Source: Akkermansiaceae bacterium (lineage in GTDB: Bacteria > Verrucomicrobiota > Verrucomicrobiia > Verrucomicrobiales > Akkermansiaceae). Taken from it: DNA of 10,173 nt. This document shows, piece after piece, positions 1-7,137 of this stretch; the first letter of the stretch is position 1; every line of letters starts with the position of its first letter. A model generated the notes under the pieces. It made no database searches. It was not told the DNA's origin and saw nothing but the letters and a program-made list of their open reading frames with translations. Location: assembly GCA_023301545.1 (NCBI GenBank), contig JALZUI010000090.1:1-10173 (forward strand), given 5' to 3'. Both the position numbers and the translations under genes were made by a program.

Positions 1-570
1 ATCGACGTTGTACTAGAACTAGAAGTACGTCCTCTAGTAAATAGCCCAGAGGAAGTAACGATTGAAATCGCCCTTGTAAAAGATGCCCTCGGTGGATCTC
101 GTGTCATTGAGGACCTTACCACGCAAGATATCGATACCCAAGAACTCAGTACCATTGTAACCGTTCCTAATAAATCCCTTATCTTATTAGGCGGCCTCTA
201 CACTGGAATAAGCGACCAGACCAAAAGCCGGGTCCCTATCCTTGGAAGCATTCCCTTCCTGGGCAAACTCTTTAGTAACGAAAGTGAAAGTGAGAGCCTG
301 AACGAACTTGTCATCATGGTCTACACACAAGTCATCAACAGCGATGAAAGCTTAAACAGCTTCAAGAGGAATTACAATAGTCATTCGTATGTCACCCCGC
401 GGGTCCAAGAAGATTTTCAAAACAATGATTTGATCAATAAACTCAAAGAAAACGATCGGAAAAAAACTCGTAGCGATGAAGCCTCAGAGCACAACAGCAC
501 GGACGGAGGAGCTGGCACGACATATAAGTATGACCGCCTCCCCGGACCTCGTAAAGGTTCTCGTCGTTAA
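1..570 (+). CDS. Secretin (GspD/PilQ-type outer-membrane channel), C-terminal fragment
   Basis: The reading frame is open from base 1 to the TAA at 568-570, giving 189 residues of a protein whose start lies left of the window. Secretins form the outer-membrane ring channel of type II secretion, type IV pilus and related systems. Visible here is the end of the secretin domain: beta-rich segments at residues 3-30, the glycine pair in ILLGGLY (about 61-67), and the family signature VPILGSIPFLGKLF (about 78-91), followed by a NELVIMV strand (about 101-107). The last roughly 80 residues are a hydrophilic, Asn/Lys/Arg/Asp-rich tail ending in a basic RKGSRR, without a recognised domain; in some secretins such a tail binds a pilotin, but that is not shown here. 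The ATG at 316 is internal. Which secretion or pilus system it belongs to cannot be told, since its partner genes are outside. The next gene starts 9 bases downstream, so co-transcription is possible. Confidence 0.9.
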   Translation: MDVVLELEVRPLVNSPEEVTIEIALVKDALGGSRVIEDLTTQDIDTQELSTIVTVPNKSLILLGGLYTGISDQTKSRVPILGSIPFLGKLFSNESESESLNELVIMVYTQVINSDESLNSFKRNYNSHSYVTPRVQEDFQNNDLINKLKENDRKKTRSDEASEHNSTDGGAGTTYKYDRLPGPRKGSRR

Positions 571-579
571 TCCATCTCT

Positions 580-1389
580 ATGTCTTCTCTTGGAACACGC
601 CATTTGCAAAACGCGCAGTGGCTTTTGGGGTTTGATTTCGATGGTACACTAGCCGACCTCACTGATGGACATTCAGTTCCTCAGGAGTTTTTCAGGACCA
701 TAAACACCCTCAATTCACACACCCCTACGGCCTGGGGGATTTGCACGGGACGCTCGCTTGATTTCCTCATCGAGGGAATGGAAAACGCCCAGTTCCCCTA
801 CTGGCCAGATTTTGTGGTCTCCCAAGAACGCGACCTCTTTTACCTCGACCAAAACGAAGCCCACTACAGCGCTGACGAGGAACGTAATGCTCTAGCGTCT
901 AGCGCCTTAGAAAACCTAATGGAGCGAAACCAAGTAACCATAAACAAGGCCAAATCCTTTGTCCAAAATGAAACAAAAGGGCAATGGGTTAGCGTCCCTG
1001 GTGATCCTGCGGGAGTGATCGCTACGCACGAGGACGAAATCAGTGCGCTCACTGAAGTCTACGACGCGTGCCCCCATAAAAGCCCCGACCTAGAGTATCA
1101 GCGAAATAGCATTTACCTCCGCTTTAGCCACCGAGACTACTGTAAGGGCACCGCTATCCAATACCTCCAAGACTGCTACTCCATCCCCCATTCACAAACA
1201 CTTGTCATGGGTGACAACTTCAATGATCTCTCCATGCTAAACGCCAAGGTCGCCCAACATTACGGGGGCCCTGCTAATTCCATCGAACGTCTTAAAACAG
1301 AGCTGAAATCCAATGGAGGATTCGTTACCAAGGCCAGCTACGCCCACGGCGTAATTGAGGCAATCAATGAGATCGTACCAGGCTCGTAG
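580..1389 (+). CDS. HAD-superfamily phosphatase, type IIB (Cof / sucrose-phosphate-phosphatase-like)
   Basis: A 269-residue cytoplasmic hydrolase, complete. All four HAD motifs are present: motif I DFDGT with the predicted nucleophile D19 and acid/base D21; motif II CTGRS with T56; motif III lysine K189 in CKGTA; motif IV GDNFND with D212 and D216 for magnesium. The long insert between motifs II and III (about 60-185) is where the C2 cap of the IIB group sits, and the motif IV form GDNFNDLSML is typical of Cof, sucrose-6-phosphate and mannosyl-3-phosphoglycerate phosphatases. The cap determines substrate and cannot be read by eye, so the substrate is unknown; a sugar phosphate is the default guess. 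There is no evident Shine-Dalgarno sequence before the ATG, which lies 9 bases after the secretin stop. It precedes the polyphosphate genes, but a 66-base gap and a possible promoter separate them, so a functional link is only conceivable. Confidence 0.85.
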   Translation: MSSLGTRHLQNAQWLLGFDFDGTLADLTDGHSVPQEFFRTINTLNSHTPTAWGICTGRSLDFLIEGMENAQFPYWPDFVVSQERDLFYLDQNEAHYSADEERNALASSALENLMERNQVTINKAKSFVQNETKGQWVSVPGDPAGVIATHEDEISALTEVYDACPHKSPDLEYQRNSIYLRFSHRDYCKGTAIQYLQDCYSIPHSQTLVMGDNFNDLSMLNAKVAQHYGGPANSIERLKTELKSNGGFVTKASYAHGVIEAINEIVPGS

Positions 1390-1419
1390 ACACTTACCCT
1401 GCCCTCATGAGAGAAGCGC

Positions 1420-1448
1420 TTGATATGTTCCAGTATTTTGCTTATCCT
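1420..1448 (+). promoter_or_regulatory. Possible sigma70-type promoter for the polyphosphate genes
   Basis: TTGATA (1420-1425, five of six matches to TTGACA) is followed after exactly 17 bases by TATCCT (1443-1448, four of six matches to TATAAT). A start of transcription about 7 bases downstream would fall at 1454-1456, on or next to the GTG at 1456, which I prefer as the start of the next gene. If real, the message would be leaderless. The boxes sit in the 66-base gap after the HAD gene. A two-box match of this quality can arise by chance, and the same TTG could instead be a start codon. Confidence 0.3.
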
Positions 1449-1455
1449 CGTGATT

Positions 1456-2970
1456 GTGAAACCTTCTCCTCAATACACCGTCAGCATCCACCTAGGGGCT
1501 AGCGCGTTTTCACTCTTAATCACGCAGGAAGTTGAGAGACAAAAGGAGGATCTAGAATACCTAGAGCAACCCATCCCTCTCGCTCGTGATATTTTTAGTT
1601 CCGAGCGCGTTAAGCAAGAGACCATCGAACGCTGTGTAGAAATCTTAGAGAGCTTTCTCCTAGTGATCAAAGGATTTGGACTCGACCTTAGCGATATCAC
1701 AATCGCCGCAGTTACTAACATCCTCCAAGAGGCAAAAAACAACCACGTTGTACTCAATCGCCTCGAAGTCGCCTCGGGTTTACGGTTTGTCGACCTTGAT
1801 AATGGAGGAATGACCCGCCTCATTCTCCAAAAAGTAGAGCGCCACAAGCACCCGATTAAGACCTCCGGAAAAGTTCTCGCGGCTCACGTAGGCCCTGGTA
1901 ACACCCGCATCCTACTCCTCAATGATGGACAAATCGAGCGTTACTCCACCTATCGCCTAGGCTCCCATCGAACAGCTGAGGCCTTAACTAACTCTAACGA
2001 TGAGGAATACCTCCAGCTCATCTCGAATCACTGCGACCAACATATCAGCACCATTCTATATGATTATCGCAAGGAACAAATCGACGCCCTAATTCTACTA
2101 GGCTCTGAAGTGCAGTGCGTCGAGCGAAGTGAGTTTGAGATTGGAGAACGCCCAGAACAATTCGCGGAAGTCCTGCAAACCTGTGCCACCATGACTGAGG
2201 CGGAGCGTATCCGCACCTTCCATCTCGATTACCACTCAGAGGACGCCTTCCTCCCTGCTTTACAAATCAATTTACAACTCCTCCAAGCCTTTCCTGTTGA
2301 AACGTATTGGATTCCACACAGCTCATACGAACGCGGCTTACTAGCCGACCTTCCTGTCACCCAGTCGCGCACTCAGTTTTTCCAACAAGAAACGCTCCAC
2401 GCCGCGCGCCTTCTCGCGCAAAAGTATGAAGCGGATTCAAGCCACTACGAACATGTGATGGGCTTGCTTGAGACCTTTTTTCAGCAAACCGAACAGATCC
2501 ACCACCTCAGCCCTTGGGAATTTTTCCTCCTGAAGCTCGCAGTCATTCTGCATGAAGTTGGCGATTTCGTCAGCTCCGCCATGCACCACAAACACTCCTA
2601 TTACCTCATCAGTAACAGCGAGATTTTCGGGCTCGACCAAGCCTCCATCAACATCGTAGCACTCGTTGCACGCTACCATCGACATTCCCCACCTAAACGT
2701 ACTCATAAGGAATATCGCAACCTCACCCGCTCCGATCAAGTCATGGTTAGTAAGCTCGCTGCCATTCTTCGAGTCGTCGATGCTCTAGACGCGGTTCAAC
2801 AGCAACGCATAACGGCTCTCAATGTCATCAAACGTAAAGGTAAGCTCATCCTCGAAGTCGAAGGACCGATCGACCTCAATCTCGAAAAACTAGCCCTCCA
2901 GAAAAAAGGAAATCTCTTTGAAGAACTCTACGGGCTAGAACTCCACCTCGAAAACGCCTCCGGATTATGA
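1456..2970 (+). CDS. Ppx/GppA-like protein with HD-like C-terminal domain, predicted catalytically degenerate
   Basis: About 504 residues, close to the 513 of E. coli exopolyphosphatase (PPX), which removes terminal phosphates from polyphosphate. I chose GTG 1456 because the first beta strand (YTVSIHLGASAFSLLI) begins near residue 7, as expected; TTG 1420, with a weak upstream AGAGAAG, would add 12 hydrophobic residues that look like untranslated sequence. The fold matches along its length: an ASKHA-type N-terminal half, then an HD-like domain very similar to E. coli PPX domain III (LHEVG at 365-369, HHKHSYYL from 377, VARYHRH ending at 410). The active-site motifs do not match: the first phosphate loop DLGSNS reads HLGASA (H12), the glutamate pair of SGNEEARL reads G118-M119, and the second loop DIGGGSTE reads HVGPGNTR (H144). 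It therefore probably lacks classical PPX catalysis, while its 4-base overlap with ppk1 argues for a polyphosphate role, perhaps binding or sensing. The residue comparison is from memory. Confidence 0.82.
   Translation: MKPSPQYTVSIHLGASAFSLLITQEVERQKEDLEYLEQPIPLARDIFSSERVKQETIERCVEILESFLLVIKGFGLDLSDITIAAVTNILQEAKNNHVVLNRLEVASGLRFVDLDNGGMTRLILQKVERHKHPIKTSGKVLAAHVGPGNTRILLLNDGQIERYSTYRLGSHRTAEALTNSNDEEYLQLISNHCDQHISTILYDYRKEQIDALILLGSEVQCVERSEFEIGERPEQFAEVLQTCATMTEAERIRTFHLDYHSEDAFLPALQINLQLLQAFPVETYWIPHSSYERGLLADLPVTQSRTQFFQQETLHAARLLAQKYEADSSHYEHVMGLLETFFQQTEQIHHLSPWEFFLLKLAVILHEVGDFVSSAMHHKHSYYLISNSEIFGLDQASINIVALVARYHRHSPPKRTHKEYRNLTRSDQVMVSKLAAILRVVDALDAVQQQRITALNVIKRKGKLILEVEGPIDLNLEKLALQKKGNLFEELYGLELHLENASGL
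2967..2970 (+). other. ATGA stop-start overlap coupling ppx-like gene to ppk1
   Basis: The TGA ending the Ppx-like gene (2968-2970) shares bases with the ATG of ppk1 (2967-2969). No good ribosome binding site precedes this ATG, so termination-reinitiation by the same ribosome is the likely way ppk1 is translated. This ties the amounts of the two proteins together and supports a joint role. Confidence 0.75.
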
Positions 2971-5039
2971 TTCCCTATACTAATCGAGAACTCTCCTGGC
3001 TCGACTTTAACGCCCGAGTCCTAGCCGAGAGCATGCGCCCCGACCTCCCCCTACTGGAGCGCGTCAAATTCCTTGCGATCACAGGATCCAACCTCGATGA
3101 ATTTTATCAAGTCCGTATCGGAGGACTCACTCATGAACTCATCAACGGAACGGTCTCAAAGGATCCCTCCGGGCTCAGTACCAGCGCTCAGCTAGAGCAA
3201 ATGCTCCAGAAAGCTAGTGATCTTATGCGGGCGCAGTATAAGCATTGGCAAGAGACCCTCCTCCCAGCCTTGGAAGCCGAACGAATCCGCTTCCATTCAG
3301 TAACCCAACTTTCTAACAATCAGCAGGAATCCCTAGCGAACCAAGTGCGGAGTGAGTTCATCCCTATCATCACTCCTATTGCCCTCCAGTATGAGCAACA
3401 CAACGCCCATATTCCGGCACTACAGCTCTGTCTAATTTGCACCCTTACCGACGCCTCCGAAAGCCGAGAAGTCATCATTCCGCTCCCTAAAAACCTTCCA
3501 CGTTTTGTCCCAATTGAGCAAGGTCCAGACCGAATCTCCCTTCTTCTCCTCGAAGACGTCATCACTCACTATTTACCAGAGCTCTTTCCCGGCGAAACGG
3601 TCACCGAAACCGCAGTCTTCCGACTAACGAAAAATAGCGACATCGTACTCGAAGACGAAGATGCCCGCGACCTAGCAGGAGAAATGAAAGAAATTCTCAC
3701 TAAACGCAATTTTGGCGAAACTATCAGAATCGAAGTTTCTCAAGGAATCTCTTCCTCACTGCGAGAGGTGATCACAACCCAAACAAGTGCCCAACCTAGC
3801 CATTGTATTCCACTAGAAGGCCCGCTGGGACTCAGCGAACTCATGTCTCTTGGCGACCTGTTAGGGTTCGAGCATATCAAGTTTAAGCCCTGGGTCTCGC
3901 AAAGCTCACCGGCCTTTAGCGATGGAGAATCGATCTTCGAAACCCTCGATGAACGGAACGTATGCCTTTTTCATCCATACGAATCCTTTGATCCCGTTGT
4001 GAACTTGATCGAGGAAGCCGCTTTAGATTCAGAAACCCTCGCCATTAAGCAAGTTCTCTACCGAACCGCCTCCAAGTCTCGTATCATCGCAGCCCTGATT
4101 AAAGCCGCTCTGAACGGGAAGGAAGTTACCGTCCTTATCGAGCTCAAAGCCCGCTTCGACGAACAACGGAACCTCGCCCGCGCAGAAGAATTACGCCGCG
4201 CTGGCGTACAAGTTATCTATGGAGTGAAGGGGTATAAAACCCACGCCAAAGCCACTCTGATTGTACGAAAAACAGAACGAGGCATTCGACGTTACGTCCA
4301 CCTCGGCACTGGGAATTATAACGAGACCACGGCGAACATCTATACTGACATCTCCTTCCTCTCTAGCGACCCCGCTCTGGGGCGTGACGCCTCTCTGTTC
4401 TTCAACATGCTCACGGGACATTCCAAGCCCACAAGCTTCTCCAAACTCTGTCCTGCACCCACGCATATGAAAAAGCAGCTCCTGCAACTCATCGCCGCTG
4501 AAGCAGAGCTCGCACGTTCTGGGCAACCAGCGAAAATTCTCGCTAAAATGAACTCGCTACAAGACCCCGAGATCATTGCCGCTCTATACCAAGCCTCTCA
4601 AGCAGGTGTTACCATCCAACTCAATGTTCGCGGCATTTGCTGTCTCATTCCAGGGGTTTTGGGATACTCTGAAAACATCACCGTAGTCTCGATCATCGAC
4701 CGTTACCTCGAGCACACCCGCGCCTTTTACTTTCAGCAATCAGGTGATCACAAGGTCTATATCTCCTCTGCCGATTGGATGGTGCGCAACCTCCAAAAAC
4801 GCCTTGAACTCATGATTCCCATCGATGAAGCCAAGAATAAAAGCCGCATCATTACTTACCTAGAATCCTGCTTCTTAGATAACACGAACGCCTACCACCT
4901 CACTGCGGATGGAGGTTTTGAGAAACGAAGCACGCAAGATCCCCCTTTCCGCTTCCAAAAACACCTTTATACCCAAGCGCTCCACGCGAGCCATGCTCAA
5001 CAGGAGCAAAACGCCCTACAATTCAAGCCTCACCAATAA
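2967..5039 (+). CDS. ppk1: Polyphosphate kinase 1
   Basis: A 690-residue enzyme (E. coli: 688) that reversibly transfers the gamma-phosphate of ATP onto inorganic polyphosphate, usually at the inner membrane. The N-terminal domain shows NRELSWLDFNARVL and ITGSNLDEFY (to about residue 55). The C-terminal catalytic domains show LYRTASKS with R366, ELKARFDEQRN with R396, the autophosphorylated histidine H426 in KTHAKATL, HLGTGNYNE, and the second histidine H583 in DRYLEHTR followed by SSADWMVRN. R366, R396, H426 and H583 all correspond to E. coli R375, R405, H435 and H592 with one constant offset of nine, so the active site appears intact. Its ATG overlaps the TGA of the preceding gene (ATGA), indicating translational coupling, and PPK2 follows 3 bases after its stop. 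No obvious Shine-Dalgarno sequence is present, consistent with coupling. A phosphate-starvation control site could only be upstream of the operon; none is evident. Confidence 0.97.
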   Translation: MIPYTNRELSWLDFNARVLAESMRPDLPLLERVKFLAITGSNLDEFYQVRIGGLTHELINGTVSKDPSGLSTSAQLEQMLQKASDLMRAQYKHWQETLLPALEAERIRFHSVTQLSNNQQESLANQVRSEFIPIITPIALQYEQHNAHIPALQLCLICTLTDASESREVIIPLPKNLPRFVPIEQGPDRISLLLLEDVITHYLPELFPGETVTETAVFRLTKNSDIVLEDEDARDLAGEMKEILTKRNFGETIRIEVSQGISSSLREVITTQTSAQPSHCIPLEGPLGLSELMSLGDLLGFEHIKFKPWVSQSSPAFSDGESIFETLDERNVCLFHPYESFDPVVNLIEEAALDSETLAIKQVLYRTASKSRIIAALIKAALNGKEVTVLIELKARFDEQRNLARAEELRRAGVQVIYGVKGYKTHAKATLIVRKTERGIRRYVHLGTGNYNETTANIYTDISFLSSDPALGRDASLFFNMLTGHSKPTSFSKLCPAPTHMKKQLLQLIAAEAELARSGQPAKILAKMNSLQDPEIIAALYQASQAGVTIQLNVRGICCLIPGVLGYSENITVVSIIDRYLEHTRAFYFQQSGDHKVYISSADWMVRNLQKRLELMIPIDEAKNKSRIITYLESCFLDNTNAYHLTADGGFEKRSTQDPPFRFQKHLYTQALHASHAQQEQNALQFKPHQ

Positions 5040-5042
5040 GCC

Positions 5043-5903
5043 ATGTCCTCCCCCTACCTCATCACTCCAGGCCAACAATTTAGCGTAGCAAATAGCCACA
5101 CCACACCGCCTGCTGACGCACCGAACAAAAAAGAACTCAAAAAAGAGCTTCAGAACACCGTGGATGAACTCGATGACCTCCAACGTGTACTCTACGCTGA
5201 TGACCGCTTTTCTGTTCTCCTCGTTTTCCAAGCAATGGACGCTGCCGGGAAGGACAGTACCATCCGAGCCGTTCTCAGTGGAGTTAACCCCCAAGGTTGT
5301 GAGGTGCATTCCTTCAAAAAACCTTCTAAAGAAGAGTTAGAGCACGACTTTCTCTGGCGTAGTGCTAAAAACCTCCCCGAACGTGGGCACATCGGCGTTT
5401 TCAACCGTAGTTATTATGAGGAAACCCTCGTCGTCCGCGTCCATCCTGAATACCTAGGAGGGCAGCGAATCACCATCCCTGATAATCTCGACGATCTCTG
5501 GGAAGAGCGTTTCCGAGCGATTCGGGAACACGAACGCCACCTTGCGCAGAACGGAACAATCATCCTAAAGTTTTGGCTCAATGTCTCTAAAGACGAACAA
5601 AAAAGCCGCTTCCTCGATCGCCTGCAAACACCTGAGAAAAACTGGAAATTTGAAGCCGGTGATTTAAAAGAACGTGGTCATTGGAATGAATACATGCAGG
5701 CCTACGAGCACATGTTAACCGCTACCTCCACAGACTTCGCCCCGTGGTACGCCATCCCCGCCGATGATAAGCCCTTCATGCGAGCCGAAGTTGCCAAAAT
5801 CGTAGCAGCTAAACTCCAAAGCCTCGGCCTAGCATACCCCTCGGTCAGCCCTGAAGAAAAATCCGATTTCCAATCCTACGAGCAACAACTCCTAGATGAG
5901 TAA
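5043..5903 (+). CDS. Polyphosphate kinase 2 family nucleotide phosphotransferase, class III-like
   Basis: A 286-residue soluble P-loop kinase that transfers phosphate from polyphosphate to a nucleotide. The Walker A region is QAMDAAGKDST (Q63-T73, with D66 and K70), followed by SGVNPQGCEVHSFKKPS; the Walker B/lid region is GVFNRSYYEE with N121-R122. Class I PPK2 enzymes, as I recall, have Asp (FDRSWY) where this protein has N121, and QAMDAAGKD plus SGVNPQGC are typical of the class III/polyphosphate:AMP-ADP group, whose members can phosphorylate both AMP and ADP. Length fits a single-domain form rather than the fused two-domain AMP kinases. It starts 3 bases after the ppk1 stop with no clear Shine-Dalgarno sequence, so it should be co-translated. 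With PPK1 making polyphosphate, this enzyme would regenerate ADP and ATP from AMP when energy is short. The exact nucleotide preference is inferred from motifs. Confidence 0.93.
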   Translation: MSSPYLITPGQQFSVANSHTTPPADAPNKKELKKELQNTVDELDDLQRVLYADDRFSVLLVFQAMDAAGKDSTIRAVLSGVNPQGCEVHSFKKPSKEELEHDFLWRSAKNLPERGHIGVFNRSYYEETLVVRVHPEYLGGQRITIPDNLDDLWEERFRAIREHERHLAQNGTIILKFWLNVSKDEQKSRFLDRLQTPEKNWKFEAGDLKERGHWNEYMQAYEHMLTATSTDFAPWYAIPADDKPFMRAEVAKIVAAKLQSLGLAYPSVSPEEKSDFQSYEQQLLDE

Positions 5904-5917
5904 ATACCACCGTCACG

Positions 5918-5980
5918 CGATTATAAAATAAAGATCGACTTATAAGAGACAATATCGAGCTACACGCATAAGGTAATATC
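5918..5980 (+). promoter_or_regulatory. AT-rich leader with possible -10 box and ribosome binding site for the TM2 gene
   Basis: The 77-base gap after PPK2 is AT-rich and holds two copies of TTATAA (5921-5926 and 5940-5945), 19 bases apart. TATAAG at 5941-5946 would serve as a -10 element, but no convincing -35 is seen at the right distance. AAGG (5970-5973) lies 7 bases before the ATG at 5981 and is the clearest Shine-Dalgarno sequence in this window. Together these suggest that the TM2 gene has its own promoter instead of depending on the polyphosphate operon. I see no intrinsic terminator for PPK2 here. Confidence 0.35.
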
Positions 5981-6448
5981 ATGTCTATTACAGGAGCAAC
6001 AACACACAGCAGGCTCATTGGGTACTGCTTATTAATCTTTGGATTCACAGGAGCTCATCGCTTCTATTACGGAAAAACCACTACAGGAATCATCTGGTTC
6101 TTCACCCTAGGGCTCTTCGGTGTAGGTTGGATTATCGACATTTTCCTCCTCCCTAGGATCGCCCGCCAAGCGGATGAAAAATTCTCACACGGTGACTACA
6201 ATTATTCCGTCACATGGTTGCTCCACGCGTATTCGGGTATCTTTGGAGCACACCGTTTCTACCTCGGCAAATGGTGGACGGGCTTACTCTACCTTTGTAC
6301 TGGCGGACTAGCTGGAATCGGAGTCATTTACGACTTTTGTACCCTGAACGAGCGCGTCAGTGAGCTAAACGCGACTAGAAAACCTGCTTGGTGGAATACC
6401 CCGAAAGCACTAGAAACAGCCCCAAACAATCGCACCTTAGAGGGGTAA
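5981..6448 (+). CDS. Tandem TM2-domain membrane protein
   Basis: A 155-residue predicted inner-membrane protein made of two TM2 units. Unit 1 has GFTGAHRFYYGK (21-32), then a hydrophobic helix and a closing WIIDIFLL with D53. Unit 2 has GIFGAHRFYLGK (86-97), then VIYDFCTL with D118. The histidine-to-aspartate distance is 27 residues in both units and the units are offset by exactly 65 residues, so this is an internal duplication. Each unit contributes two transmembrane helices, giving four in total. A short hydrophilic tail (about 127-155) ends the protein. TM2 proteins are widespread but their biochemical role in bacteria is poorly defined, so no function is assigned. It is preceded by a good AAGG ribosome binding site and an AT-rich leader. 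The next gene is 72 bases away, so it may be transcribed alone. Confidence 0.88.
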   Translation: MSITGATTHSRLIGYCLLIFGFTGAHRFYYGKTTTGIIWFFTLGLFGVGWIIDIFLLPRIARQADEKFSHGDYNYSVTWLLHAYSGIFGAHRFYLGKWWTGLLYLCTGGLAGIGVIYDFCTLNERVSELNATRKPAWWNTPKALETAPNNRTLEG

Positions 6449-6520
6449 CAGGCCTTGAAATTTAATCAATGCTTACTGAGTTACCTTGACTCTTAGTGCG
6501 CATCGGTTTTGAGTGAATTC

Positions 6521-7126
6521 ATGGGTAAATACGCTGGTGAACAAATTTTAGTCGTAAAACGCGAGCTCTTTGATGAGCTCGGTAGCTTCCAAGGAGCCTC
6601 AAAGGAGATTGAAACCTATCTCCCTGCATTAATGAATGCAGACAATTCATTTTTCATGGATCGTGAAGTGGCTGAGGATGATCCTGGACATAAGCAGCTC
6701 ATCCCCTACTGCCTCTTCCAATACGAAGATAAAATTCTCCACTACCTTCGTGGGAAATCTGGAGGTGAAGCTCGTCTCCACGCCCAAGGCTCACTCGGAG
6801 TCGGTGGACACATCAACCCTATTGATACCAGCGCAGAAGGTGGCCTGAAAACATATCAAGCGGCCGTTGCGCGCGAGATTGATGAAGAGCTCAATATCGG
6901 AGGAACTTACGAAGACACCATTATTGGCCTCATTAATGATGATTTGAATGAAGTGGGTAAAGTCCACCTTGGAGTCGTCCACCTCATCAAACTCTCTAGC
7001 GACGATATCTCCTCAAATGAAGACTGCCTCATAGATGCAAAACTCATTCCTATCTCGGAACTAAAAGGCGAATATTTTGATCGGCTTGAAAGCTGGTCTC
7101 AGTTCGCTCTCTCGCTTTTACCATAA
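6521..7126 (+). CDS. Nudix/MutT-like predicted phosphoesterase
   Basis: About 201 residues from ATG 6521; a TTG at 6509 in the same frame would add four residues, and neither start has a strong ribosome binding site. The protein resembles the group described as predicted phosphoesterase of the MutT family (COG4112, from memory): an N-terminal QILVVKRELFDELG, a middle KQLIPYCLFQYEDKILHYLRG, GVGGHIN (G95-N99), and a Nudix catalytic helix REIDEEL (R118-L124) that supplies the metal-binding glutamates. The spacing between the glycine motif and RE is longer than in the canonical box GX5EX7REUXEEXGU, and the canonical upstream glutamate position is occupied by another residue. Substrates would be some nucleoside diphosphate-linked molecule (NDP-X), but none can be named. 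It lies 11 bases before the HAD phosphatase gene and probably shares its transcript. Confidence 0.8.
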   Translation: MGKYAGEQILVVKRELFDELGSFQGASKEIETYLPALMNADNSFFMDREVAEDDPGHKQLIPYCLFQYEDKILHYLRGKSGGEARLHAQGSLGVGGHINPIDTSAEGGLKTYQAAVAREIDEELNIGGTYEDTIIGLINDDLNEVGKVHLGVVHLIKLSSDDISSNEDCLIDAKLIPISELKGEYFDRLESWSQFALSLLP

Positions 7127-7137
7127 CCTCTCAGAGC

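Noticed and set aside
2551..2559. HE in place of HD in the HD-like domain of the Ppx-like protein as a sign of degeneration
   Set aside because: E. coli PPX, as I recall its sequence, also reads LHEVG here, so this is normal for the family.
6475..6497. Imperfect hairpin (ACTGAGT / ACTC-TT-AGT, 7-base loop) in the gap before the Nudix-like gene
   Set aside because: It has a 2-base bulge, only seven pairs, and no T-run directly after it, so it is neither a convincing terminator nor a known riboswitch.
6562..6581. Perfect inverted repeat CGAGCTC / GAGCTCG with a 6-base loop near the start of the Nudix-like gene
   Set aside because: It encodes the conserved RELFDELG segment with ordinary codons, so it is explained by the protein sequence; an RNA hairpin role cannot be supported.
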